Assembly (NCBI GenBank): GCA_964618975.1
Contig: CAZUDI010000023.1
Span: 1 to 53,674, forward strand
Length of the DNA: 53,674 nucleotides
From: CAZUDI01 sp964618975
GTDB lineage: Bacteria; Desulfobacterota; Desulfomonilia; UBA1062
Direction of reading: 5' to 3'
Shown here: one piece after another, positions 1 through 8,171 of the stretch
Position numbering within the stretch: the first letter of the stretch is position 1
How the letters are laid out: each line of letters opens with the position of its first letter
The notes under the pieces: generated by a model
The model's database searches: none
The model's input: only the letters and a program-made list of their open reading frames with translations
Told to the model about the DNA's origin: nothing
Translations under genes and position numbers: made by a program

Positions 1-629
1 TCGCGAGAGACGTCCTCCTCCTCACCCGGCAGGACCCGATCCAGGGCTTCCATAACGCAAACCTTGGTCCCCAGGGCCTGAAAGATGTGCGCCATTTCCA
101 TGCCGATCACCCCGCCCCCGATGATGAGGAGGTCCTCGGGCGCCTGCGTGAGGGCGAAGACGTCGTCGCTGACCATCACGCCCGGAGCGGCCAGCACCCC
201 CGGAAGCGTGGCCCGCGACCCGCTGGCGATGATCACCTTGCCGGCGGTGAGGTGCTCGCCCCCCACCCTGAGGCCTCCCGGCCCCTCCAGGGCCGCGGGA
301 ACGGGATGGATATCGATGCCCTGATTCGTCAGCAGGTGTTCGATGCCCTTGACCAGGCGGGTCACGATGCGCTCCTTGCGCCGGACAAGATCCGCGAGAT
401 TGACACTTGCACCCTGCACCTGGAGGCCGAAGCGGCGCGCCGCCTTTATCTGCTCATAGAGGTGCAGGCTTTCGGCCAGGGTCTTGGTGGGAATACACCC
501 CGAGTTGGTGCATGTGCCGCCGAGGGGCCCCGGCTCGGCGATCCCGGTTTTCAGCCCCCGCTTGGCGGCCGCGATGGCCGCGGTATACCCGCCCGGTCCG
601 GCCCCGATCACAAAGACATCATAGTGCAT
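1..629 (-). CDS. lpdA: dihydrolipoyl dehydrogenase (E3), N-terminal part, truncated by window edge
   Basis: This is a class I pyridine nucleotide-disulfide oxidoreductase. E3 reoxidises dihydrolipoamide on 2-oxoacid dehydrogenase or glycine cleavage complexes, using FAD and passing electrons to NAD. The visible part, about 209 residues, begins MHYDVFVIGAGPGG with the FAD-binding GxGxxG at residues 9-14. The redox-active pair is C40 and C45 in GGTCTNSGCIPTK. A second Rossmann motif, LLIIGGGVIG near residue 170, starts the NAD domain. The dimerisation domain lies beyond the window. The start is ATG at 627-629. Relatives with the same motifs are glutathione and mercuric reductases, but the CxxxxC spacing and GCIPTK context favour E3. 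No lipoyl partner gene is visible. Confidence 0.85.
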   Translation of the reverse strand, partial: MHYDVFVIGAGPGGYTAAIAAAKRGLKTGIAEPGPLGGTCTNSGCIPTKTLAESLHLYEQIKAARRFGLQVQGASVNLADLVRRKERIVTRLVKGIEHLLTNQGIDIHPVPAALEGPGGLRVGGEHLTAGKVIIASGSRATLPGVLAAPGVMVSDDVFALTQAPEDLLIIGGGVIGMEMAHIFQALGTKVCVMEALDRVLPGEEEDVSR

Positions 630-764
630 CCTTAAGCCTCACTTTTTTCTTCCTGGCGGGGATGGGGTAGAGCGCATCCTTGATAGGTATGCCGTCTGGC
701 CCCCGCGGCCTCACGATGGATCCTGAGCTTCATCAGGCATCCCAAGGCCTCGATGCGCAGGGCA

Positions 765-846
765 ATCATGGGTATGAACCCAGGGCAAGCCTATGACCCT
801 GCTTTCCGCTGCAAGCAGCGGGGAATTTGACCCTCAGGCCATTAAA
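765..846 (+). repeat. dispersed GC-hairpin repeat, copy 1
   Basis: This is a copy of the window's repeat family. It starts near GGGTATGAACCC, then GGGCAAGCC, a perfect hairpin core (CCGCTGC, AA, GCAGCGG), then GGGAATTTGACCCTCAGG and an AT-rich end ATTAAA. Other copies are near 18.9, 20.6 (two in tandem), 21.1, 21.6, 23.7, 34.5 and 38.8 kb. The repeat forms the 3' end of the small gene read on the opposite strand. Confidence 0.85.
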
Positions 847-1017
847 GGCATCCACCATGCGGTTGCATTCCTCCACATCCTCCACCTGGCGCAGGGCGCT
901 TTCCAGGCCTTTGAGCTCGTCCAGGCAGCTCTCCCGTTTGGAACCGGAGCCACCCAGGGCCCGGGCGATCTCCTGGCAGATCTCTTCCTGGGTCTTCTCA
1001 AGGGGCTTCTTCACCAT
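766..1017 (-). CDS. small hypothetical protein with repeat-derived C-terminus
   Basis: This 83-residue protein is not recognised as a known family. Residues 1 to about 58 are charged and helix-prone, beginning MVKKPLEKTQEEICQEIARA and containing three cysteines. The last 25 residues or so, starting NGLRVKFPAACSG, are entirely translated from the antisense strand of the dispersed repeat, including the stop codon. The original C-terminus was probably replaced when the repeat inserted. The start chosen is the ATG at 1015-1017; a TTG 21 bases upstream is possible, and neither has a clear ribosome binding site. It lies between the zinc peptidase gene and lpdA on the same strand. It may be a real small gene or a decaying one. 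Confidence 0.4.
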   Translation of the reverse strand: MVKKPLEKTQEEICQEIARALGGSGSKRESCLDELKGLESALRQVEDVEECNRMVDAFNGLRVKFPAACSGKQGHRLALGSYP

Positions 1018-1142
1018 GGAAAGGGGTGTATAGCACAATTCGAAACCCGGGCCAAAGGGGCAATGAGGGCATCCCGTGGGCCGCGCTTATACCCGTACCA
1101 CGTCCAAACCATGCCCTCCCGGACGCCCTCCCCGGGCGGGCG

Positions 1143-1832
1143 CTAATCGTCCCCGCCCAGGAACCCCGCGCGCAGAAGAAAATAGAGCAGCTGCAGGATG
1201 GCGGCCGCCGCGGCCGCCACATAGGTGAGCGCCGCGGCCGACAGGACCGCGCGTGCGCCCGCGACCTCGGTCGTCGTCAGGATGCCGCTGGCGGGCAGTG
1301 CCTCAAGCGCCCTTGAGGAGGCATTGAACTCCACCGGCAGGGTGACGAGCTGGAAGAGTACGGCCAGGCTGAAAAAGAGGATGCCGGCGCTGATCATGGT
1401 GCGCGACATGAAGATGAAGCCGATGATCAAAAGCGGCCAGGCCAGATTCGATCCCAGGGTCGAGACCGGCACCAAGGCGCTCCTCAGCCTCAGGGGCGCG
1501 TATCCGCGGGCGTGCTGAATGGCGTGTCCAGCCTCATGCGCCGCCACCCCCACCGAGGCCAGCGACCTTCCGCCAAAGACATCCGGTGACAGGCGCAGGA
1601 CCTTGGAGCGGGGGTCGTAGTGGTCGGAAAGGAAGCCGCGAGTCTGCTCGATTGCCACATCCGCTATACCCTCGGCCCGCAGGATCATATCCGCGGCCTG
1701 GGCCCCGGATACCCCGCGGGCGCTTTGCACCTTCGAGAACCTACCGTAGGCGCGCTTCACCTTGATCTGGGCGAAGATGCTCAGCAGGAAGGCCGGTACG
1801 ATCATAATGATATACAGTGGATCAATGAACAT
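1143..1832 (-). CDS. YugP-type membrane zinc metallopeptidase
   Basis: A 229-residue integral membrane protein of the neutral zinc peptidase 2 (YugP-like) family, whose substrates are largely unknown. Zinc-binding HEAGH is at residues 99-103 within VGVAAHEAGHAIQHA, preceded by the family-typical region ending LSPDVFGGRSLAS. A membrane anchor is at about residues 5-22, with further hydrophobic spans near 120-165 and 200-222, so the peptidase domain should sit at the membrane face. Length matches the family. The ATG start has a GGAGG ribosome binding site seven bases upstream. It is transcribed leftward, divergently from the TPR lipoprotein gene, with about 140 bp between them. Confidence 0.85.
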   Translation of the reverse strand: MFIDPLYIIMIVPAFLLSIFAQIKVKRAYGRFSKVQSARGVSGAQAADMILRAEGIADVAIEQTRGFLSDHYDPRSKVLRLSPDVFGGRSLASVGVAAHEAGHAIQHARGYAPLRLRSALVPVSTLGSNLAWPLLIIGFIFMSRTMISAGILFFSLAVLFQLVTLPVEFNASSRALEALPASGILTTTEVAGARAVLSAAALTYVAAAAAAILQLLYFLLRAGFLGGDD

Positions 1833-1972
1833 ACGTCATCCTCCGGTGGATCTTTCTCCATAGATAGTATCTCACCCGGTACCAAGTCAAGCCCCGGACC
1901 GAAGAAGCTTGTTTCTTCCCCTTTCTGCACAACTGTGGTATTCCAGGCATATTGATAGCGTACGGAGGTCAT

Positions 1973-4249
1973 ATGAAACGTTCATTGTCGGTGCTGGGGA
2001 TAACGCTCTGCCTCGTCTGTCTTTTGAGTGCCGGGTGCAGCAAAAGCCCGGAGCAGAAAAGGGAGGCCTATCTTACAAGCGCCCAGGCATACCTCGACCA
2101 GGAAAAATACGCCGAAGCCGCCATCCAGTTCCAGAATGCCCTGCAGATCGCCCCGGATGACGCGGCCACCCTCCTTGCCCTGGGGGAGGTCCAACTGCGG
2201 CAGGAAAAGGTGCGCGAGGCCTTTTCTGCCTTCTCGCGCGCCGTCAAGGCCGCCCCGGACAACCTCACGGCGCGCGAGCATCTGGCAGGCCTGCTGATGC
2301 TGGGCCGCGAATACGAACAGGCCCTCGGGCATGCGCGCTTCATCCTCGAGAAGGACCCTTCCAACCGCAAGGCACGCGAGATCCTCTCCCAAGCCTTGTT
2401 CCTGAGCGGCGAGAAGGATGAGGCCCTCTCTATCATGGAGGGCCTGCTCGCACAGCCGGACCCCGGTGAGGGCACCCTGATCAACGCCATTCAGATGTAC
2501 CTCTCAAGTGGCAATCTCACCAAGGCCCTGGGTCTGGTCGACCGCGGGGCGGCCCTCTACCCCCGATCCTCGAGGATCCGTTTCCTGGCAAGTGACATCT
2601 ATGCCTCCCAGAAGGACATCAAAAGCGCCACCCGCTGGGCGCAGGAGGCCTATGCCATCGCCGGTGACGACATCGTCGCCGGCCTGGCGCTGGGGCGCTT
2701 CTATGCCGGACATAACATGACGGAGCTCTTCGATGGGCATATGCTGGAGCTGAATGCCAAGTTCCCTGACGATGCCCGTCCCTGCCTGCTCGAGGCCGGG
2801 GTACGCCTCAGCCAGGGTGCCCTGGACAAGGCCCTCCTCTGTGTACACAAGGCCCGCGAACGGGAAGACTCCTCCCCGGCCAAGCATCTGGAGAGTCAGA
2901 TCCTCCTGCGGCAGGGAAAGAGCGAGGAGGCCAAAGGGCTGCTCGGCAAAACCCTGGAAGGTGATCCCCAAGCCCTGCCCTCACGCCTCCTCCTGTCCCA
3001 GATCCTCCTGAACGAGGGCGACGCCCCTCAGGTCCTGGAGCTGCTCGCTGAGCCCCTCGCCAGCCAGGCGGACAGGCCGGAGATCGCCTCCCTGGCCGCC
3101 TCGGCCTATCTCATGCAGGGCGAGGTGACCAAGGCCCAGGAACTGGTAGAGGCCTCCCTCGCCAAACACCCGGGCAACCTTAAGATCCACGCCCTCCAGG
3201 CCAAGATCCACTTCGGCAAGCGGGAGTACGCAGGCGCCCTCAAGGAGGTCGAGGGCTTCCCGGCCCAAAAAACCCCGGAACTGCTCTACATCGGGGCCGT
3301 CTCGGCCGTACACGAAGGCGTAACCGACAAGGCGCAAATCTATGTGCAGTCCCTCAGGGAGCTCAATCCCGAGGCCTGGCCGACCCTGCATGCCGAGATT
3401 CTGCTGGCGCTCTCCCGCAAGACCCCCAAGGAGGCGCTGCGCCTGACGGAAAAGGCCCTGGAACTGAAGGCGGACAACACGGAGGCGCTGCGTATCTATG
3501 CCGGCATCGCCCCGCAGATCGTCGGCGCGGACAAGGCCATCGCCAAGGTGAGTGCCCTCTGCGACAAGGCCCCCTCAGCGGTGTGCCACATGCTCCTGTC
3601 CGGCCTCTACGAGAGGGCAGGCCGCAGGGACGAGGCCCTTAAAAGCATCAAGGCCGCCATCGATCACGCCCCCGACAACGCCGCCTCCTATCACGCCCTG
3701 GCCGCCTACTACCTGCGCAACGACATGAGCGCCAAGGCGCTCAAGGAGTACGAACGCATCCTCAATGAAAACCCCGACGACCTCCAGGCGGCCATCATGC
3801 TGGCCCTGATCTATCAGGGGCTCGACAAGACCATCGAGGCCACCAAGATCTACGAATACATCCTCAAACGCGAGCCTTCCCAGGCCCTGGCCGCCAACAA
3901 TCTGGCCTGGATCCTGGCCGAATCAGGTTCGTCCGACGAACTGAACCGGGCGCTGCAACTGGCCCAGAAGGCCAAGGATGCCTTCCCGGACGACCCTCGC
4001 ATCGCCGACACCCTTGGATACGTCTACCTGAAAAAGGGCCTCGCCGACAATGCCGCATCTCAGTTCTCCCTGGCCCTGGAAAGGCTGCCCGACGAACCCG
4101 AGATCAACTACCACATGGCGCTGGCCATGGTGGATCAGGAGCGTAAGGCGCAGGCCATCCCCTATCTGAAGAAGGCCCTGGAAAAAGATTTCGGGAACAA
4201 GGCTGCGGCGCAGGAACTCCTCACGGATATCGAACAGGGGGGCTCGTAA
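1973..4249 (+). CDS. TPR-repeat outer-surface or periplasmic lipoprotein (PrsT-like)
   Basis: A 758-residue lipoprotein. A signal peptide ends in the lipobox LLSAGC, with lipidated Cys22. Nearly all the rest is degenerate tetratricopeptide repeats, the first at about residues 32-100 (EKYAEAAIQFQNALQIAPDD) and the last ending near residue 750. TPR arrays act as protein-binding scaffolds. The overall pattern resembles the TPR lipoprotein PrsT of PEP-CTERM/exosortase polysaccharide systems, but no exosortase or PEP-CTERM protein is seen here, so this link is inference. GGAGG at 1964-1968 selects the ATG at 1973 over an upstream in-frame TTG at 1952. It stands alone on the plus strand, converging on rsmE. 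Confidence 0.8.
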   Translation: MKRSLSVLGITLCLVCLLSAGCSKSPEQKREAYLTSAQAYLDQEKYAEAAIQFQNALQIAPDDAATLLALGEVQLRQEKVREAFSAFSRAVKAAPDNLTAREHLAGLLMLGREYEQALGHARFILEKDPSNRKAREILSQALFLSGEKDEALSIMEGLLAQPDPGEGTLINAIQMYLSSGNLTKALGLVDRGAALYPRSSRIRFLASDIYASQKDIKSATRWAQEAYAIAGDDIVAGLALGRFYAGHNMTELFDGHMLELNAKFPDDARPCLLEAGVRLSQGALDKALLCVHKAREREDSSPAKHLESQILLRQGKSEEAKGLLGKTLEGDPQALPSRLLLSQILLNEGDAPQVLELLAEPLASQADRPEIASLAASAYLMQGEVTKAQELVEASLAKHPGNLKIHALQAKIHFGKREYAGALKEVEGFPAQKTPELLYIGAVSAVHEGVTDKAQIYVQSLRELNPEAWPTLHAEILLALSRKTPKEALRLTEKALELKADNTEALRIYAGIAPQIVGADKAIAKVSALCDKAPSAVCHMLLSGLYERAGRRDEALKSIKAAIDHAPDNAASYHALAAYYLRNDMSAKALKEYERILNENPDDLQAAIMLALIYQGLDKTIEATKIYEYILKREPSQALAANNLAWILAESGSSDELNRALQLAQKAKDAFPDDPRIADTLGYVYLKKGLADNAASQFSLALERLPDEPEINYHMALAMVDQERKAQAIPYLKKALEKDFGNKAAAQELLTDIEQGGS

Positions 4250-4284
4250 GCCTTGGGGACCAATCCTCGGGGACACCCTTGCCC

Positions 4285-4971
4285 CTAGAGGGCCAGGATA
4301 CCCACTGCGGCAACGGCCGCGGTCAGGGCGCGCAGGGTCGTTCTCCCCAGATGGACCGCCACGAAACCGGCCTGGAGCAGTCGGGCCTCCTCCGCGGGGG
4401 TGAATCCCCCCTCGGGGCCGATGAGAATCCCGATCTCGTCGCTGGCCGGGTCGCTGATGGCAGGCCCGGCACCCTCCAGGGCCACCAGCCTGACGGGCCA
4501 GGAACTGGCGGATACGGCGATAAACTCCTCCAGCCCCAGGGGAGGCAGCACGCGCGGGACCGTCTCCCGCTGCGACTGCTTCACGGCCTCCATCACGATA
4601 TCTTCCCAGCGGGCATAGCGCCGCGGCGTGAGATCGCGCACATTAGAGTGCTCCGAGATGACGGGCTGGATATCGCAGACCCCGAGTTCGGCGGTAAAGC
4701 GCACGAGGGTGTCCATATCCTTGGTGGCGATGAGGCAGATTCCGAGGTGCACAATGCGTGACGAGCGTTCCCGCAGTTCACATGTCTCCTCGATGGAAAG
4801 GACAATCTCGCTGGCGGTAACCCTCTGGATCAGGGCCCTGTATCCCTGTCGCCGGTCGCGGATGTCGAGCTCGTCGCCCACGCCCCGACGCAGGGAGCGG
4901 GAGATGTGCGCGGCATCCCGACCGCGGATGACGGCCCTCTCGCCTGTGATCTCGGCAAAGAATCGCGGCAT
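4285..4971 (-). CDS. rsmE: 16S rRNA (uracil-1498-N3)-methyltransferase RsmE
   Basis: A 228-residue SPOUT-class methyltransferase that modifies U1498 of 16S rRNA using S-adenosylmethionine. The N-terminal PUA-like region begins MPRFFAEI. The C-terminal knot carries the family motifs ILIGPEGGFTPAEE at about residues 181-194 and LGRTTLRALTAA near 211; most relatives have LRTETA in the latter position, so this one is slightly divergent. AGGAG lies just upstream of the ATG. It is downstream of the GalT-like gene with an 87-base gap and is probably cotranscribed with it. Confidence 0.93.
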   Translation of the reverse strand: MPRFFAEITGERAVIRGRDAAHISRSLRRGVGDELDIRDRRQGYRALIQRVTASEIVLSIEETCELRERSSRIVHLGICLIATKDMDTLVRFTAELGVCDIQPVISEHSNVRDLTPRRYARWEDIVMEAVKQSQRETVPRVLPPLGLEEFIAVSASSWPVRLVALEGAGPAISDPASDEIGILIGPEGGFTPAEEARLLQAGFVAVHLGRTTLRALTAAVAAVGILAL

Positions 4972-5058
4972 GTCCTGCTCCTGGCTATGGTCTCCGGTGG
5001 CGACGACCGGGATCCGCCTGGTACCCGCCGTTGGGCACGTTGAGGATGGGCGTCATGA

Positions 5059-6054
5059 TCAGGGCGTATCCCGCAAAAAATCGGCCGCCTCTTCCGGAGC
5101 GGTGGCATTGATAAAGAGGCCCGAGCTCAGCTCGAAGCCCGTGATGGTGGTGATGCGTGGCAGGATCTCCATGTGCCAGTGATAGTACTCTTCGCACTCC
5201 ATATCCAACGGGGCGGCGTGTATGGTATAGTTGTAGGGCGGATACAGGAGGGCGGCGTCGATCCTTCCCATCACGTCCCTGAAGATGATGGCCAGGTCAT
5301 GCACCTCTCCCGGCTCGATATTCACGTAGCGCGCATTATGCCTTTTGGGGAGAATCCAGGTCTCGAAGGGCAGGCGTGGCGCGAAGGCCTCGATGGCGAG
5401 GAAATGCTTCGTTTCGGCCACCACCCGTGAGTTTTCATGCAGCTCCTGGCTGATGATATCGCAATAGATGCAGCGTTCCTTGTATTCGAAATGCTTGCGG
5501 GCCCCCTCGAGTTCCTCCGTCAGCGCCGTGGGAATGATAGGCAGGGCCGTCAGCAGCGAGTAGGGGTGTTCGAGCCTACCACCGGCAGACTCTCCCTGGT
5601 TGCGGTAGATGAGCACATAGCGCAAACGCATATCACGCTTCAGGTCGAGGATCCGGTCGCGGTAGGTCCAGAAGACGTTCTCCAGGGCCGACTCTTCCAT
5701 CTGCGACTGGCGGATGCCATGCTGAGGGCTCTCGATGATCACCTCGTTGGCGCCGATACCGGTGATTTTGTCATAGAGCCCTTCGCCCATACGCCGGAGA
5801 TCCTCCTCCACGACCAGGACCGGGGCACGGTTGGGGACCACCCGCACACTCCATCCCGGATCGTTGGGCGAGTGGGTCTGCGAACGAATCGCCATGATCT
5901 GGGGGGGGCACAGATGCTCGCTACCCGGACAGAAGGGGCAGTTCCTGTCGGATGTTGCCACAGGGGGGGCAGGAGAGATCGCCGGAGAACGCACCGGGTC
6001 ATTGGCGATGATCACCCATCGATCCACCACCGGATCCTTTCTCAGCTCTGACAT
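5059..6054 (-). CDS. galT: galactose-1-phosphate uridylyltransferase-like protein with altered HPHxQ motif
   Basis: A 331-residue member of the GalT branch of the HIT superfamily. GalT transfers UMP between UDP-glucose and galactose-1-phosphate in the Leloir pathway. Zinc ligands are suggested by CPFC (C39, C42) and CIYC (C195, C198). The C-terminal HWHMEILPR matches the second metal and substrate region. The catalytic segment reads LEHPYSLLTALP where active GalT has HPHxQ: the nucleophilic histidine is Tyr165 and the glutamine is leucine. Unless the sequence is wrong, transferase activity by the usual covalent uridylyl-His route is doubtful. It lies directly downstream of two GH57 glucan genes, so a role in sugar phosphate metabolism or its regulation is plausible. 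A nucleotide phosphorylase-type or regulatory function is an alternative. Confidence 0.75.
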   Translation of the reverse strand: MSELRKDPVVDRWVIIANDPVRSPAISPAPPVATSDRNCPFCPGSEHLCPPQIMAIRSQTHSPNDPGWSVRVVPNRAPVLVVEEDLRRMGEGLYDKITGIGANEVIIESPQHGIRQSQMEESALENVFWTYRDRILDLKRDMRLRYVLIYRNQGESAGGRLEHPYSLLTALPIIPTALTEELEGARKHFEYKERCIYCDIISQELHENSRVVAETKHFLAIEAFAPRLPFETWILPKRHNARYVNIEPGEVHDLAIIFRDVMGRIDAALLYPPYNYTIHAAPLDMECEEYYHWHMEILPRITTITGFELSSGLFINATAPEEAADFLRDTP

Positions 6055-6113
6055 CTGTCAACCCGCCTTTACTCGCATGCTGCGCTTCTTACACCCCTGG
6101 AGGTGAGGCGCCC

Positions 6114-8171
6114 TCATGCTGCGCCCCGGGACACGGAGAACACGACATCCGGCAACCCCTTTTCCCTCTCCCGTAGCCAGTACAGACACCACCCCTGAAA
6201 GGTCTTCTCGAAGCCGCTCTCGCTCTGCGAGACGCACTCGATGGGGGCGACGATCACCTCCCAGGGGCTCTCCGATTGCAAGACAACGTGAACATGGCAT
6301 TTCTCATCGCAAAATTCCACCTTTTTCGCCGTGGAACAGCCCCGGTCACCCTCCAGGAGACGATCATCCACCCGGGGGGGGGCCCCGGAAGGCAGCATGA
6401 GGTTCCACTCCAGGGCCACATACGTGACGTCCTCTCCGCCGGTGATGGCGTGCGACAGCACGATGCGACCGTCTGGATCGTAGACGTAGGTCTTGACGAT
6501 CCTGAGGGCGTCCCTCTCACCCACGAAGCTCAGGACAAGATCCTGCCCCCGCTCCTCCTGCCGGACAAGTTCAAAGTCGAGATCCGCCGTGAGGGACTCG
6601 CGCACATGGTTCTGGCGCAGGATGTCCTCCGGTACGGGCACGCCTGTAAGGGCGTGCGTCATGAAGGAATAGCGGGGATAGGCGTCATAGACGAGCATCT
6701 CCTCCAGGCCTTCGGTGGCACGGGTGATGTCGTGGATCGACAAAGGGGTGTCGCCCCTGTCCCCGGAAGGCGCCGGGACCTTTTCTTCCGTGATGGCCCG
6801 ATGATAGATCTCGGCATGGCGCATGAGGATATTGGAGAGACTTAAACGGGCCGGCTTGTACTCCAGGGCGAAGACCGCGGCGTTGGTGTGCGGTGCGAAA
6901 TGGCAGTTGAGGTCCCGGCCCGAAACCAGGATCTCCGCGTTCCCGTCGCGATCGTAATCGAACTCCTCCAGGACCCAGGGGCGTGCCTGCAGGCGTCTGG
7001 CATCCACACACGCCTCGGCCTCGAGGAGGTTCTCATAGATCGCCTGCCTGAGCTCGCGGATGTAGACCCCCCCGAAGAGACCATGCCAGTAGGCGCAGTT
7101 GCACTGGGAACGCAGCAGATACCTGAGCGCCTCCGGCGGCATATCATGGACCCGCATGAGGTCGCTTATGTAGAGCATCTTCTTGTGCATGAGGTTGGAC
7201 TCGGGATACTTGGCCAGGAAGTTGTCCCACATCCCGCCCCTGAAAAAGGCCCGCTTGAGCTCCCAGGACCCGTCGGCCTTGGCCGCATCAATGAGATCCT
7301 CGTACAGCCGCCCTTGCGCACAGAACAGGCTCCATTCCATCATCTCCTGGTACGAGGCGGTGGGCAGATAGACCCGCCCCTGAGGGGAAAAGCGGTCGAG
7401 GGCCTCGGCCAGCGGTATCACCTCGATCTCGCCCTCCCGGCGGGAGACCTCCTCCAGGAAACGCCTCAGCCAGCCCTGCTGGATGACCCACTGGTGGGTA
7501 CCGGGCCACATACCGAACTTCTCGCCGTCATCGCCGTAGGTGACCACCCGCACCCCGCGGTCCCTCAGGCGCAGGAGATAGGCGATCACCTCGTGGGGTT
7601 CTTTGAAGGGGATGAGGTATCTGAGCTGCATATCGATGGGAAATATCTTCAGACACTCCCCTTCCCGCTCGGTGATGTAGTGTCCGTGCACCTCCCCGGG
7701 CGCCAGCCCGGCGGCCATGAAATGGCTGTCATCCAGCAGGGTGTATTCCATTTCGAGGCCCGCGATCTTCTTGGGCATACCCGGGTCCCAAATGCGTTCG
7801 GCGCACCACATGCCCCGGGGGCGGCACGCATAACGCCCCGCGAGATACTCCGTAGTCAGGGCGATCTGGCGACGTGCGTCTTCAGCGGGGATCACGGGAA
7901 TGATGGGCTCGTAGAAGGCCCCGCCCATCATCTCCACCTGGTCTCCTTGGATTAGCCCCCGCAGACGCTCGCAGAACTCCGGCTCGTGACGGTCGAACCA
8001 CTCGAACAGCGGCCCGGTATAGTGCAGGGACATGCGCACCTGTGGATACTCTCCGAGTATCCGCAGAAAGGGCAGGTAGCAGTCCCTGGCACCCAGCTCG
8101 AACACCCACTGGTGGTTGCCCACCGGTTGATGGGAATGGACGCACATTGCCAACGCGATCTTCTCAGACAT
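6114..8171 (-). CDS. GH57 4-alpha-glucanotransferase/alpha-amylase
   Basis: A 685-residue cytoplasmic glycoside hydrolase family 57 enzyme of the Thermococcus litoralis 4-alpha-glucanotransferase type, which remodels maltodextrins and glycogen. Motif 1 is HSHQP (residues 12-16). The nucleophile is E125 in GMWCAERIWDP. The acid/base Asp lies in TYGDDGEKFGMW (D214 or D215). These positions nearly match E123 and D214 of the T. litoralis enzyme. After the barrel come the helical region and the beta-sandwich C-terminal domains usual for this subgroup (DUF1925/DUF1926-like). No signal peptide is present. Its first eight bases overlap the end of the upstream GH57 gene, so the two are translationally coupled. 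The GalT-like gene follows. Confidence 0.88.
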   Translation of the reverse strand: MSEKIALAMCVHSHQPVGNHQWVFELGARDCYLPFLRILGEYPQVRMSLHYTGPLFEWFDRHEPEFCERLRGLIQGDQVEMMGGAFYEPIIPVIPAEDARRQIALTTEYLAGRYACRPRGMWCAERIWDPGMPKKIAGLEMEYTLLDDSHFMAAGLAPGEVHGHYITEREGECLKIFPIDMQLRYLIPFKEPHEVIAYLLRLRDRGVRVVTYGDDGEKFGMWPGTHQWVIQQGWLRRFLEEVSRREGEIEVIPLAEALDRFSPQGRVYLPTASYQEMMEWSLFCAQGRLYEDLIDAAKADGSWELKRAFFRGGMWDNFLAKYPESNLMHKKMLYISDLMRVHDMPPEALRYLLRSQCNCAYWHGLFGGVYIRELRQAIYENLLEAEACVDARRLQARPWVLEEFDYDRDGNAEILVSGRDLNCHFAPHTNAAVFALEYKPARLSLSNILMRHAEIYHRAITEEKVPAPSGDRGDTPLSIHDITRATEGLEEMLVYDAYPRYSFMTHALTGVPVPEDILRQNHVRESLTADLDFELVRQEERGQDLVLSFVGERDALRIVKTYVYDPDGRIVLSHAITGGEDVTYVALEWNLMLPSGAPPRVDDRLLEGDRGCSTAKKVEFCDEKCHVHVVLQSESPWEVIVAPIECVSQSESGFEKTFQGWCLYWLREREKGLPDVVFSVSRGAA

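Noticed and set aside
630..765. Possible 33-codon minus-strand peptide between lpdA and the small gene
   Set aside because: A short ATG-to-stop frame exists, but no motif or clear ribosome binding site supports it.
1973..4249. TPR lipoprotein as proof of a PEP-CTERM/exosortase system
   Set aside because: The resemblance to PrsT is general. No exosortase, PEP-CTERM protein or PrsK/PrsR-like sensor genes are in the window.
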